Below are positions 1-11,336 of a stretch of DNA of 64,000 bases, in pieces (positions within the stretch are counted from its first letter, which is position 1; every line of letters begins with the position of its first letter). The DNA comes from Chrysophaeum taylorii (lineage: Eukaryota > Sar > Pelagophyceae > Pelagomonadales > Pelagomonadaceae), in assembly GCA_029834535.1 (NCBI GenBank), contig JAQMWT010000034.1, positions 1-64,000 on the forward strand, in the 5' to 3' direction. Under the pieces are notes generated by a model, which ran no database searches, had not been told where the DNA came from, and saw nothing but the letters and a program-made list of their open reading frames with translations. The translations under genes and the position numbers were made by a program.

Positions 1-1900
1 TTAGGGCTTGTGATGGTAGGTTGAGGGCAGATTGGACCTGTGAAGATAGCGAGGACAATAATGCTGGTGGTAAAGCCGAGATGGCGGAAGCGGTAAAGGT
101 TAGACACAGTATTGGAAGGATTACCCCGTGTGTTTGTAGTAGGAGGTTGTTGGGGTGGGAGCAGTAACGACAGTATGGTGTTGTGGCTCCACGTAGTTTA
201 ACGACTTTTCGGTCGAGGATAGATGAACGTCTACATCATAAATGATGTCTTCTGCAAACATGAGCTGTTCGTTTAGACGAAGTAAACTACTGTTGTCCTC
301 AGTAGATGTTGTTGACAGATATCAGCTGATTGTAGCAAGTCTCAAATAACTTAGTGATATTATGTTGTAGCTGAGCCGTGGTATCATTATCTGTCACATG
401 CTTCGTGAGTTCGCTACACTGTTCTCGCAGGGTGTTTAAGGTGTGGTTTGTTCGATCTAATAATTTCATGTTAGACCGAGAGGACCTGTCAAAAGTGCGG
501 GGTAAATTGGACGGTCATGGGACTGTCCGGCAGTTTTCTTGGTGACGTAAGAATCACCAGGACGATAATACGATAAATCGCTGCGAGAGAAAGGCTGGCG
601 AGCATCATTAGAGTTACGCAAGCGTCTAGCATTAAACGTGGAAGATGTACCAGGTTGGGACGAAGTGATGAAGGCGAGTATTAGCAGTTTGAGTCAGACT
701 TTTGTCTGATGAGTCCAAAGTATGTGTAGGAGTAACATTGGCTTTGGTTGAGATGATAAACCTTCGACATAGGGTTGCCAAGAAACAGGGCGTTCTAAGC
801 GTCTTTTGTTCGACCCATCTGATACGACATTGTAAGGCTAATGCGCATTCTAAAATGTAGCTTGGGTTGGTAGGGTGACACAATCGTTCAGCTTCTGGCA
901 CAGGTCGAGATGAAGATCGGGTTTCGTACATATAACACCAATCTACCCAACCACGATCGTAACGGTTGTTGCTGGTATTATCGGCATAATGCCGATGTAT
1001 CTCTTCATAGATTTTTCTGCAAAGAGTGCCAAAGTCGAATTGAAGGTCAGTCTCTTCCTGGTTAAGTTGGTAAGAGATTTGCCTAAATGCTAGGACAGCT
1101 TCGATAAATACATGGACATACCAGTTAGGATTATAAACAACAGAGTTAAATTGCTGTTTCAAATAAGACACATCAGTAGTCGTAACAGACTCGTAGTGAC
1201 TAAAGGCGATGAGCATAATAGCTCGAGCCTTGTTGGGTAAATAACTTTTGTTGTATATCTCATTGATGGCGGGCCAGGCCGCAAGTGCCGGTTTTCAACA
1301 CTTTCAGATTGAAGTAAGTATGCAGAATGTAGCGTACGTGTTCTGGTAGTGTGATCAGCTGCAGTTAACGAAAACATAGTAACAGAGGCACGAACACGAG
1401 TGTCGAAAGCTAGTGCCTTCGGGTGCGCGCGATTTAAGATTCGTTCCTCTTCTAAGAAACGAGCGTTGATTTCAGGACGTAATGCCTTGACTTCATAGTC
1501 GTTTAAACGGAGATCAGCAGCCCTATCGGTCTTCCATTCCAGGAAAACGCGATCGAGAATTTGATTCCGGAGGATTTCGTAATCCTTGCATGACCGAGTA
1601 TATGCTTCATACGAGTCGTACTCGAGGAAAGCATCGGCATGACTGGACCGTAGTAATTGCTTGATATGCTTAATTTGCAAGGATACCGTGCGGTTCTGAA
1701 GCTGAAGCGGTTTCCCTCATTATGAAACTCAACTACAGGAGCTTCGAGCTTCAATATATCCGCACCTGTGATCGCCTTAGGTGCGGCTCGTGCTGCGTGT
1801 TCTGCCATAGCAGTTGACGGGGAACCTGTGGGTTCAGTCACGCAGTTGACACTGTCTAGACATTCTAAGGGGGTCTGTCTATCGGTGTCTATGTACACTC
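1..1900 (-). mobile_element. gag-like retroelement fossil (broken)
   Basis: Minus-strand coding-like segments run through this stretch in several frames. The upstream part (about 1159-1900) resembles retrotransposon gag: an acidic/aromatic N-terminal block, then helical, charged sequence. The middle part (632-1216) is rich in aromatic residues. The far part (about 290-480) reads as an amphipathic helical segment. No reverse transcriptase, protease or LTR is visible. It is broken by several lesions, so it is an old copy, and the left end may continue outside the window. It could instead be a decayed host gene; the gag call rests on overall character only. Confidence 0.3.
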
Positions 1901-2307
1901 ATCGATTCTTCGATGGAAAATGTGTCTATATGACGACTGTGCAAGCTGTGAGTCCAGAGTAGTGTCGCTAAGCGTAGTCACTCAGGCAGCTGGTTAGTTT
2001 TGGTGCTCTCAGGGAGCATGTTAAGTGCACCATGGAATGTACGAGTGGACGTACCCAAAATGTTCCATAACATGTGTGCAAGAGTACAGGTTAGCCAATT
2101 ACACACATCAACATTAACGTGACAATACGATGCTATGAACAGGTGCACACAAGGTTACACGATCACGTGTGCAAAGATATTAGATACAATGGTAATGGCG
2201 ATATATTGACAAGCGTGTCACATGTCGAGGCTAGGTCGGCGCGGTAACGACCAACCCATAGGTTACGTGCATGTTGACACATGATTCTCAGGGACCCGCC
2301 TGGGCCC

Positions 2308-3845
2308 ATAACCTGCAGAGCATTTAGCAAGCAGTGGTAAGTCACTGGGAAACCATCCCGTCTCACCGTGAACGTCTGGAAAGGTTTAATTCGGGGAATG
2401 AAAGGTTATGTTCCCTATATCCTCAGAACACGACAGGCGGCATCTAGAACTACACGAGAAAGGTTAAGTGTATAGTGCTACATACCTCGGGGCGCGCTAG
2501 ACCATGATGATGAGCGTAGGCACAAATCAGAGGACTATTTGATTGTGTAGAAAGGAAGAAGAAGGGTAAGGAAGATATCACGTTCTCAACGGACGGATAA
2601 GGGTAAGAGGCAGCAGATTTCTCTGCACCCACATCAGAATCTACTCTGGAAATGTCTTCGCCATCGACACACCCTGCTCCTTCTGCCTCGCCTGATGATG
2701 TCGATGCCTTGCGTCAACAAATCGAGCAACTCCAGGAAACTCTTCGCCTACATATTCGCAAGGTCAACACCCTCAGCGCTGAGAATCTATCTCTGCGCAC
2801 AGATCCTGAGCTGCCATTGCTTCAATTACCGCCCTGGAGAACCGCTCTTTCCTTCTACAGCCAATGCACGCACGTGTTGCTCGTAACACTGCTCAAGATC
2901 GCAGAGCTACTGTCTCGCTTAACTCTTACAGCACATGACCAATATGCCGCCAACCATTCCTCCCCGGACGATCACCTCCATCGCCTGCGTGATAATTTGC
3001 TCTCGTGTATTCAAAGCATTCCCTTCGCATGTGAATCGGAAGACTCTTCTATCTTCTCGGATCCGTTCGCCGAGTCCAACTTCTTGGAAAACCAACTGGA
3101 CACCCTAAAACTTGACTCACTAGTGCCATCCCTACTGAATGCATTATTTGCACTCACGTTTCGTATGGTACCACACCATTCTGCTATTGGTGTTCACCAC
3201 CTGACAGCAGAAGCTGATGAAGAAGATACCGATACCCTCGAACCAGTAACGATGCCCACCACCTCAGATAGCCGCAACACACTGTCTGCTGTACCTGTGT
3301 TTCGTAATGCTCTGTTTAAAAGCGTCAAGTCGACTCTCAACTCCACCAAGTTCTAGTCCTAAGCCCTAAGACACCCTGCTATGCTCTTGATGCTTCTTAT
3401 GTGACCTCGGCGACCATCAAGACTGTATGCTCCTTTCCTTCTCTTTTCCCCCCTGTTTTCATCATCATCTTTCTCAAGAGATACTCTTCAGTCGCACCTT
3501 GCGCTTAAGACATCTCGAGGGGGTGCAGAGAAGTCTGCTGCCTCGTACCCTTATCCGTCCGTTGAGAGCGTTATCTCTTCCTTACCCCTTCTTCTCCCTT
3601 TCTACACAATCAAATAGTCCTCTGATTTGCGCTTACGCTCATCATCATGGTCTAGCGCTTCCCGAGGTATGTAGCACTATACACTTTACCTTTCTCGTGT
3701 AGTTCTAGATGCCGCCTGTCGTGTTCTGAGGATATAGGGAACATACCTTTTCATTCCCCGAATTAAATATTTCTAGACGTTCATGATGAGACGGGATGGT
3801 TTCCCAGGTGACTTGCCACTGCTTGCTTATGCTCTGTAGTTGCTT
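2308..3845. mobile_element. Element with ~320 bp inverted repeat arms
   Basis: Bases 2308-2630 and 3521-3845 are reverse complements of each other over about 320 bp with limited divergence. They enclose an 890 bp core that carries one intact plus-strand ORF at 2652-3356. Matching arm landmarks are the segment reading GGGAAACCATC on the left against its complement near 3797-3810, and CTCTGCACCC at 2621-2630 against GGGTGCAGAG at 3521-3530. The long terminal inverted repeats around one ORF look like a foldback or TIR-type DNA transposon. No transposase motif is seen and I could not define a target-site duplication. A simple local inverted duplication is the alternative. Confidence 0.55.
2652..3356 (+). 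CDS. Coiled-coil protein inside the inverted-repeat element
   Basis: A 234-residue ORF with an ATG start sits 21 bp inside the left inverted arm. After a Ser/Pro/Ala-rich start (residues 1-14) there is a clear leucine heptad region at about 18-50 (VDALRQQIEQLQETLRL), which should form a coiled coil. It is followed by helical segments around 70-95 and 150-175, an acidic stretch near 190-200 and a basic C terminus. I recognise no family and see no catalytic DDE/DDD pattern or zinc finger. Its intact frame while enclosed by the arms suggests it belongs to the element. Function unknown. Confidence 0.5.
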   Translation: MSSPSTHPAPSASPDDVDALRQQIEQLQETLRLHIRKVNTLSAENLSLRTDPELPLLQLPPWRTALSFYSQCTHVLLVTLLKIAELLSRLTLTAHDQYAANHSSPDDHLHRLRDNLLSCIQSIPFACESEDSSIFSDPFAESNFLENQLDTLKLDSLVPSLLNALFALTFRMVPHHSAIGVHHLTAEADEEDTDTLEPVTMPTTSDSRNTLSAVPVFRNALFKSVKSTLNSTKF

Positions 3846-3861
3846 TATGGAAACAAGATAA

Positions 3862-4236
3862 TCCTTTGGTTGAAAAACTAGCCCTCTCGAAGAGAGCGCG
3901 TTTGCAAAAAGCTCTTCGGGTGATTAATGCGTGCGCGAAACCGTCGTCACCAGCTCAGTATATCAGTACATTGCATACTAAACGGATCGCAAACTACGGG
4001 GAGTTCAATGTGCGTCACGTCTGTGTGTGTGTGTGTCCTGTCGGTCTTCCGCATTTTCTTTTTTCGTGCTAGAAAGAAATTACCTATAGGACGCAAGACT
4101 GCTTCCTAACCAGGAAAGAAAGAAGACAAAGAAAGAAGATAAGCCGCAAGTAACTTGCTAGAAAGAGAAATTACCTATAGGACGCAAGACTGCTTAGGAC
4201 GTGTTCCGGTTTTTCTCGCGGGGTAAACCGCGTCAT
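3862..4236. repeat. Dispersed repeat, copy A
   Basis: This copy starts with TTTGGTTGAAAAACTAGCCC at about 3863. It runs through a GTGTGTGTCCTGTCGGTCTTCC segment near 4025 and carries two internal repeats of the motif CCTATAGGACGCAAGACTGC (near 4083 and 4175), ending in a GGTTTTTCTCGCGG block. The same series recurs at 59776-59835 plus 61451-61760, where a copia derivative is inserted, and the first motif alone recurs near 45185. Function unknown; it may be a non-autonomous transposon or a decayed gene end. Confidence 0.6.
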
Positions 4237-4249
4237 CATCTTCTTGATC

Positions 4250-4720
4250 ATGGTGCGGGGAAGGCTGTATTTCGTGCATTCCGCGGAGAGACTCCCGCCG
4301 CCGGATTTACGCGGGAAAACGAACGAGGCGCAAGTTCCTTTGAAAAGGAACTGGTACTCGAGTGTCCTCGCACAGGAGTGGAATGGCGAAAAGAAAGTGT
4401 ACAAGCGCGCTGTTGATGCGCGGAAGCGCTTGTGGCGTGTTCGAGACGATCGCTTTCTCGAGCGCGAACGTGCGGTCCGTCGCGACAAGATGGGGCGATT
4501 GCGGGCTGCTCGTCGTGAAGCTCTTGCCGCCGGCGACGAGGATGCGGCGATACTGCTTGAGCGTCAACGCGAGGCCAAGCGTATTGCAATTGCAGAGCGG
4601 CGTGATGATCGTCTAGAAGAAGCGCACGCCGGCGACGAGGACGCGATGCGCGCGCTCGAGGACGAACGCCAGGCTGATCGTCTGCGCCACGTCGCACAAG
4701 GCGCGACTGCAACTCTGTAG
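4250..4720 (+). CDS. Basic Arg/Glu/Ala-rich coiled-coil ORF, hypothetical
   Basis: A 156-residue ORF from the ATG at 4250 directly follows dispersed repeat copy A. The N-terminal third contains a basic segment (GKTNEAQVPLKRNWYSSVL). The rest is a charged helix with repeating RREALAAGDEDA and LEDERQADRL blocks, consistent with a long single helix or coiled coil. The short repeat AGDEDAxxxLExxR occurs twice (roughly residues 96-110 and 127-140). No family is recognised. The opposite strand also has a long open frame because of the skewed composition, so coding status is only moderately supported. Confidence 0.35.
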   Translation: MVRGRLYFVHSAERLPPPDLRGKTNEAQVPLKRNWYSSVLAQEWNGEKKVYKRAVDARKRLWRVRDDRFLERERAVRRDKMGRLRAARREALAAGDEDAAILLERQREAKRIAIAERRDDRLEEAHAGDEDAMRALEDERQADRLRHVAQGATATL

Positions 4721-4899
4721 AGATAGAGAATTTGAATTAGGGTTAGTAAACCCTATCCTATGGTTAGCTCTTAATTCTAGCACCTTTTAATTTCAGAAAA
4801 ACGCTGTGTTATTCACACCGTGCTGTCCTCGTTGTTAGAGACAGAACGAGGGCAGACTACCACTGCTCTCACTCTGCTGAAGGGTAGCACAGTTGAAGT

Positions 4900-7800
4900 T
4901 ACTGTTCTCTAGGTTGTGGGCCCAGTCCTGGTATCAGCAGAGTACCAGGATTTCCAGTCGAGTTTCGCTCTCTGACGTTCCTGACCAAACAAAACCAAGA
5001 TGCTAACCAATCAAGAACTCCAAAAGGAGATAAAAGATCAAGAAGCTCGCATATAGGCAAAGCATCAAAGGGAGATGCAAGCACAAGCTCGAGTGATACA
5101 AGCACAAGCTCGAGCGTTACAAGCACTCGAAGCACGAATCAGTGCCATGCAGACACCACCGGCCGTCGCCGCAGCCCCCCCCACTCCAGCTCCACAACAC
5201 CCCAGGACCAAAATCAACAACTTCAGTGACCCGCCCAGCTCTGTCCTCAAGTCCATGGACGGCGCTCAAGTCCCCCCCCAAATGCTCTCGTTTCGCATTA
5301 TGCAGCTGTTCGTCGAACATCTCATGCCCGAAACCGGCATCACAATACTCCCTGCAAGGCTTCTACACGTGGGAATCCGTCTTACGCGGATCTAACGATC
5401 TAGCAGACGCTCTCCTAAGCCACTGCATCAAGGAGTACGACAATGACCCCGACACCGATGCCACCGCCGGCAATACTCAAGATTTCCAAGGCCGCTTCGT
5501 CGACTACAAGGGCGTTTATCGCAAGTTCGGCAAACACTTCCTTGAAACCGTATACGAACCTAACTCCAAGAACTCAAAGATCAAGACAACGATGCGACCG
5601 ATACGACAAAAGGAAAGTTGTATCCGATCACACAGCCACATCTCCAAGGAAAAGATGCCGACTTCATTGTGTATCTTCGCGAGACCGCACACCCCCTCTT
5701 TCGCCGTTTCCTTCACGCCGGTAGCGACTCAGCCAAGCACCCGGCTTTCGACGAGATTGATGCACTCGGATCCTCCCATCCGATAGGACTCGAATTCGTA
5801 CTACAAGTCCGTCTCGCACTTGACGAGCACACGGGCCAGAACCACGTCCATCATGCGCATTACGTCTTCGATGCCTTCCTGGACACGCCGTTCAACCCAG
5901 GGGTCCATGAACCAGCGCACTATATAGATTGTATGCGCCACGTTCAACCACAGTCCCGTCAAATCACCGACTACTCTTCTCTCCAACTAAGCGACAAAAC
6001 GATACAACAAGAAACCCACAAAATGTTCCGTTTTAAATATCCCCCAAGCTTACTTGAGTCCCGCGCTCCAACCCATGTCAAAGGTATTGCACGTCTTGCC
6101 AACTGCCTTCGTACCCCCAGCGACTCGCTGTTACTCGACGAAGACAAAATAGCGATAAACAATTTGCCCAAGCTGATCGCCCGCATCACGGTTATCTCCA
6201 CCTTTGAGCGCAGCTTTTGGGCTCACCTCAAGCCCCACCCCACCCTGAATTCAAGCCGTTGCGATTCGTCACTGACTTCGGTCGTCTGCCGACCAAAGAT
6301 AAAGACAATCCACGTTTTCGCTCCCGCCGTCATGGCCTCCACCTCACCGATGATGATGACGACACCTCCCCCTCTGAAGATGATATCCCTCCAGATCCTG
6401 ATGAAGCATCCCCTGAAGACACCGACCCTGTTGCCGTTTTTCTCACGGAAGCCAACCTCGATCCAAATGACGACACCGATCTCATCCAACATCTTCACGC
6501 TTACCGAAAGAAGCAACTCTCCCGCCACCCATAAGAAGCCTCCACCCAAAAAGCCTCCCAATCCTCGCTCACCGTCGTACTACGACATCAATGACAGCCC
6601 TAAGCCCAAGGCCACCCCTGTCACCCCCATCAAGAACAAACAACACCCCCGTGCTTCTCCTGTCACCCCAGACAGACGCGAGCACCCGCACCTCCGCAAA
6701 GTCACTTTTCCCACTGAAACGCACCCCCCAACGCCATCCACTCCTGACCAACGGTTCAAGGTCCCCCTCCGTGATGTTCGTCGCAAGCTCCAGACCATCC
6801 GGAACCTTAGTCAAGCCGGCCGCCAACACACCTCCAACTCGGAACGCATGACCAAGCTCATCAACCTCATCACCACTATCTCCGACGATATACTCCTCTC
6901 CGAGCCTGATTCCGACGCCGCCGAGTTTCTTCCGGTGTTATCATCCGATCCCCAGGATGATCCACCCGACGAGGGCGCAGCCGACGACGCCGATGACCAA
7001 GGCCACCTCGGTTTTTACGATGATCACGGACAGCTATGCCTTTACGACGATCACATCCCCGAAATAGAAGATGAAGACGACTCCGCCGAGACTACGCACA
7101 ACGCCACAACGACTATATGCGTGCTCTACACAGGAGCCAGCTTTCTCGATGAAGGTCGACGACGACGCCAGCGCCGCCAACCAAACTTTACTAAATCAGG
7201 CACCAAGCCTCACGATGAAAAATTCCCCACCATCATCGACACTTTCCCCCAGAGTCGCGGAATTTCTTTGTGCCACTTACACCACAGGAAAGGCCCCCAC
7301 AAAGACTAACTCGCCGCACGGATGCAATGGACCCGGCACCGAAGTTTCTTTATTGACGGTGGCGCATCATTTTGCTTCACTCGCACTATACAACATTTTG
7401 TTCCCGAGTCCATACGCAGGATTCCCGAACATACCATCCGTATGGGCAGAGGCACCTTCACCAGCCATTTCATCGGTGTCAAACCGCTGTACTCGCAGGC
7501 CGCAGGTCTCTCCTCACAGGATATCAAAGACTCCACAGGCTACGTTTTATACATAGTTTTCTTGGTCGTCCCGCAATTCAGGCCAGGTTTACAGGTTCTA
7601 GCGACCTCTTAACTGAAAGCTCCGAACGTACAGGCAACAGACCCACCGCTGCCGCACGAACCGTACTTGTATGAACTTCTGAAAATTCCACTTCAGATCC
7701 TCACGATTACGAAAAGCTTCTAGGCACGACCGCAGTAGTTCTCGCCAATCGCCAAACCAATGGTCTCTTGTCACTGCTATCCCATCCAAAGCAAACATTC

Positions 7801-8138
7801 CGCGCTGCGATCAGTTTCCACGCCGGAACGAAAATGTCCCTCAAGGTTGAACTTGCAAACATAACTCAGAACGTCGCAAAGGCGCGCTCACAATCTCACC
7901 TCCTCGATTTCGCCAAAATGCAAAACCATTCTGCATTCCTGACGGACTTAATAGGACTGCCGCGTACTGTCGTCCAATATGCATTCACTGGCACAGCGGA
8001 CCTCGCTGTGCAAGCACAGCCCTCCGCTACACACAGCCATTGTTGCAGGTGGACTCCACCAAGAGGGTTTCGCCTCTTTTCGCAAGCGCTTCGACCAACG
8101 CATCATTGTCGCTGCCACCTGTAAATAAACCCCCTCGT
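4900..8138 (+). mobile_element. LTR-retroelement fossil: gag and aspartic protease, cut at plasmid junction
   Basis: Plus-strand coding-like segments give a coiled-coil gag start (around 5075-5300), a long proline-, acidic- and histidine-rich gag body (about 5620-7300), and a protease-like segment (about 7320-7560) with an FIDGGAS active-site-like motif, in the order expected for gag-protease. A TGGTATCAG string at 4929, a known core of initiator-Met primer-binding sites, lies upstream. The element is broken by several lesions. No reverse transcriptase is present before the sequence switches abruptly to plasmid DNA at 8139. Copia versus another superfamily cannot be decided. Confidence 0.45.
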
Positions 8139-9555
8139 TTCAATATTTCAAATATCCGGCAAACAAGACAAACATACTTCAACCCGCTTGAAGAAATTGA
8201 CATCAATGATCAAACGCTTCCGGACTACATAACGGCGATTGCTGATGCGTGTGTCGTCGAAGAGGCGAAGACAATATGCACTGGGTTGAGGGTTCTTTGG
8301 CCTTCATACAAGGGTTAATCGCGCACGTGCTGAGTACCTTCCCAAAGGAACAGCACAACATGCCGCAAGTTTTTGACCTCATGCTCGGTGTCGGTGATCC
8401 AGAGACCGGCAACATGGATAATCTCGTCGAGAATTTCGACAAGCTTCTGAACGATATGAGCCGTAATCCGGCATGTGGACGCTTGCCCATGGAAGGCGCA
8501 ACATACATCCTCACTGCCGGTGATCGTGCCTATGGTGCGTATCTATCGACCATCCTTCGAAGCCTCAGATGGGCTGGTGAACCACGTATGAGAAAACATC
8601 TCACAGGCGGTTTAACAGGCATGCGGAAGCTCCAGCTCACAAAATTGGGTTACGCAAAATGAGTGTTTTGTCGTGCTGCCCTTCAACCGTATCAACATCA
8701 AAAAACAAGGCAGATGGTTACGCCTGCTTTTGAATTATGGAGTGCAGGCTACGCTCGCACAGTATGCCACCAAGCCCTTCAACCCTGTTCGTCGTGGATG
8801 AATTTTTCTCGCTCGGTCGATCTGAGCAAATTGAAAATAACATCGTGCAACTACGATCTGCGGGCGTGAAAATTTGGATATTCCTCCAAAACATCGGCCA
8901 GCTCAATCGCTCTATAAAGAGAATTGGAGCACGTTCACCGGCAACTCAAATACGCAGATCATAGCGAGTAACGATAGGGAAACAGGCCAGTTCGTAGCTG
9001 ATCTTTTGGGCGATAGAACACAGGGAGTTCCTCTGCTGACAGCAGCGAAGTCAACGAAGAATTAGGAAAGGATGCAGGCCGACAAATTGTTATTCCGTCA
9101 TCGGGGCTTCCAATGTTCCTAGGACGGGTTTTCTACGAGGATTTGATACCGCAAGAGTTTCGCGGTGATACAAAACCAAGTGCTAATCTTGAAGCTGAAG
9201 AGGCAAAAGCCATCAGTGAACCGGAAATTCCGGTAGCGCCGGCACCAGCCAAAAACACTCCCCCACCTCCAAGGAGGCCAAACACAACGCCACGCGAACG
9301 TAGCCAAGCAGATGAAGCCTTAAAGATGCACTTCGTGACCTTGCTGATAAGGTACCGGATGTAGAAACACCTCAACCTCAACCCACCCCAACTCCTCAGC
9401 CACAGGTCACGAAAGCTCTTTCCGCTGAAATCGAACAGCTCGTCGAAGAATGGGGCTATGAAGGGAAGACGTACCGGAAGATTTGGTCGAGCTGGCAGCT
9501 CGTCATACAGAAAGAAAATCACTCTATCCCGCATCCATGCACAAGGTGCTGGATG
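8139..9555 (+). pseudogene. traG: TraG/VirD4 coupling protein, 3' part, unit 1
   Basis: This is the C-terminal portion of the type IV coupling ATPase whose full gene spans 17853-20248. The 5' part, including the Walker A motif, is missing because the plasmid sequence starts here. Small indels relative to unit 2 break the frame, for example after position 8662 and around 9050. The Walker B-type stretch (TLFVVDEFFSLGR) is recognisable near 8795. The gene end converges with the minus-strand gene at 9519. The lesions look like sequence-quality errors rather than decay because unit 2 differs at other positions. Confidence 0.75.
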
Positions 9556-10046
9556 AGCAATTTATCGTTCTTAAGGACGTGTTCTTTAGCTGAGGGTTTC
9601 GAAATCCTGCGCCGGCTGTTGTTGGTCACGTAAGTGACGGGGCAACTCCCATGACGTTGATAGCCTTTATAAGCATCGGATTCCATAAATGCTTTCAGGT
9701 CTTCGGCGCTATGATCTGTAAACTGCATGACGCTTTCCATAGCTTTCATGCGAATTTCTGGGTCGTTCTCTTGGCCTGGCTCTGCAAACCAACCTAGTTC
9801 CAGTTCAAAGCGTTCAGCGTATGCTTGCATGTGATCATTATAATCCATCACCAAGTCATCCTTGGTAGTCAGAAAAGACGCCATCGCACGCAAGATGGTC
9901 TTGGTCATACCTTCCGCGACTATGCTGCGGTCAGTCGCCGCCCTTTGAGTGAGCCGCGCATGCCGTGTATCATCTGCTCAAAAGGTGTTTGCCTTGTAAG
10001 TATATGTCGTTGTTGATTTTCGCTGAAACTCAGTATCTAAGCCCAT
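9519..10046 (-). CDS. Hypothetical plasmid protein, unit 1 copy (frameshifted)
   Basis: This is the counterpart of the intact 174-residue gene at 20212-20736. In this unit only the last ~129 residues are open from the ATG at 9908; the N-terminal part up to 10046 is shifted by small indels between 9925 and 9990. It is a helical, charged protein with a basic C terminus and no family I recognise. Its end overlaps the 3' end of the coupling-protein gene on the other strand. Confidence 0.5.
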
Positions 10047-10135
10047 AAATTCTCCACTAATTGTTGCAGTGAAGAAATTATACTATTTTGCGTGTATTTC
10101 CGCAAACTACACAGGCTTTTGTATTTATATATCAA

Positions 10136-10681
10136 TTACTTAAGACGAACGATAGTTGAGTGCGAAACACCATAGTCACGCCCGATTTCCCGCGCGGAAT
10201 CTCCGGCGGCAAGGCGTTCCAGTGCCTTTTGTTTCTGGTGTTCGGTAAGCTTGGGTTTGCGCCCGAATTTCACGCCTTTGGCGTGTGCAATAGTGCGACC
10301 TTCTTCGGCACGGGTGACAAGCCGCTTCCGCTCATCCTCTGCCAGCCCTGAGAACAGGCCAAGCAAGCCCTGCCCTATTGGGTCAGTCAAATCGAGATAT
10401 GCCCTATCCAGCACCTTCACAAGCGCCTGTCGATCGACAACCCGCAATATGATGCGCATTCCATCAATCGCGGAACGTGTCGCCCTGTCCCATTCAGCGA
10501 CAACAAGCGTGTGACCGGTTCCGAGTGCATCTATGGCCTTCTCAAGCTGTGGCCGGCCTCTAATGGCCTTCCCTGATGCCTTGTCACTAAAAATCTTATC
10601 GCACCCCTCGGCACGCAAGGCGGCAATCTGACGGTCTAAATTCTGGCTGGGGTCACTAACGCGGGCGTATCCAATTTTCAT
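10136..10681 (-). CDS. Serine recombinase (resolvase/invertase), unit 1
   Basis: A 181-residue small serine recombinase of usual length. Residues 1-135 form the catalytic domain with YARVSDPSQNLDRQ near the start; Ser9 is the expected nucleophile. Downstream are the family signatures WDRATRS and GLLGLFSGLAEDERKRLVTRAEEG. A C-terminal Hin-like helix-turn-helix follows (about 140-181, AREIGRDYGVSHSTIVRL). On a small plasmid such enzymes usually resolve multimers at a nearby res site; the repeat-rich 10682-10800 segment is the candidate. It is identical in unit 2 (20827-21372) with no indels, which makes it one of the best-supported plasmid genes. Confidence 0.92.
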   Translation of the reverse strand: MKIGYARVSDPSQNLDRQIAALRAEGCDKIFSDKASGKAIRGRPQLEKAIDALGTGHTLVVAEWDRATRSAIDGMRIILRVVDRQALVKVLDRAYLDLTDPIGQGLLGLFSGLAEDERKRLVTRAEEGRTIAHAKGVKFGRKPKLTEHQKQKALERLAAGDSAREIGRDYGVSHSTIVRLK

Positions 10682-10710
10682 GCAAATCAGTATAGCAGAA
10701 TCGAGCTACA

Positions 10711-10796
10711 TTTCGCACCGTGATTTTGCACCAGTCCAAAGCTTTGATTTTGTTGGGTTTGGGCAGGTGGTGCAAAAGTTATGATATTTGCACCAT
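10711..10796. promoter_or_regulatory. Candidate res site / operator, unit 1
   Basis: The divergent region between the recombinase and the HNH gene carries a repeated element: TTTTGCACCA at 10724-10733, its inverse TGGTGCAAAA at 10768-10777, TTTGCACCA at 10787-10795, and a variant TTTCGCACCG at 10711. Location immediately upstream of a resolvase gene and the paired inverted copies fit a res or autoregulatory site. Unit 2 has the same array at about 21402-21487. Confidence 0.45.
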
Positions 10797-10833
10797 CCGT
10801 CCACTCCTAAACCGAATTGTGTTACAATGAAGG

Positions 10834-11336
10834 GTGAAGTCGAAGAAACCAAAACGCCCCAAATTTGTTCCCAAGGTCAAGAAGCGCCATGCTGCAAAGA
10901 TCATGGATCACGAACCGGACGCATGGCGGGCGTTTTCGGAAGGGTGTCTGCGCAATCGGTACTTTCATGAAAAGGTGTTCGGACGCGGCAAGAAATGCCT
11001 TGGCTGCAACCGCCGATTCAACCGTGAAGATGCCAAGATCACATCGAAAATCGACAAGCACCACGCGGGCTATATCAGGCTTTGCGTTGGCGGTGAGCTA
11101 TCAGACGATCATGAAGACGTGTATCGAGATGCAAAGAAAAACGAATTTGATCGTGTTCCAGACTGCCGGCAATGCCATATCGACAACCCTGAATACTTTG
11201 AAGGCTGCTTAAAGCTTATATTTCCGCTCCACCATTCATGTCATGGCGTGTGCATGATCGTGAAAAGTGGTTTATCAGCGCATGGAAAGTGAAGCTCATG
11301 GCAGACTTTGAAGCCAGTGCGGGAATGATCGACTAG
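10834..11336 (+). CDS. HNH-like zinc-binding protein, unit 1 (frameshifted near its end)
   Basis: Same gene as the intact 167-residue copy at 21525-22028. A one-base difference near 11246 shifts the last part in this unit. It has a GTG start preceded by GAAGG, and a highly basic N terminus (KSKKPKRPKFVPKVKKRH). A CLGC motif, a DKHH motif and a CRQCH motif follow in HNH-nuclease order. Partner genes give no direct hint of function. Confidence 0.6.

Noticed and set aside
1-6. Telomere (TTAGGG)
   Set aside because: Only a single hexamer; no tandem array.
4929-4950. Definite primer-binding site of the 4900-8138 element
   Set aside because: TGGTATCAG matches the initiator-Met type only over a few bases and no LTR is visible to anchor it.
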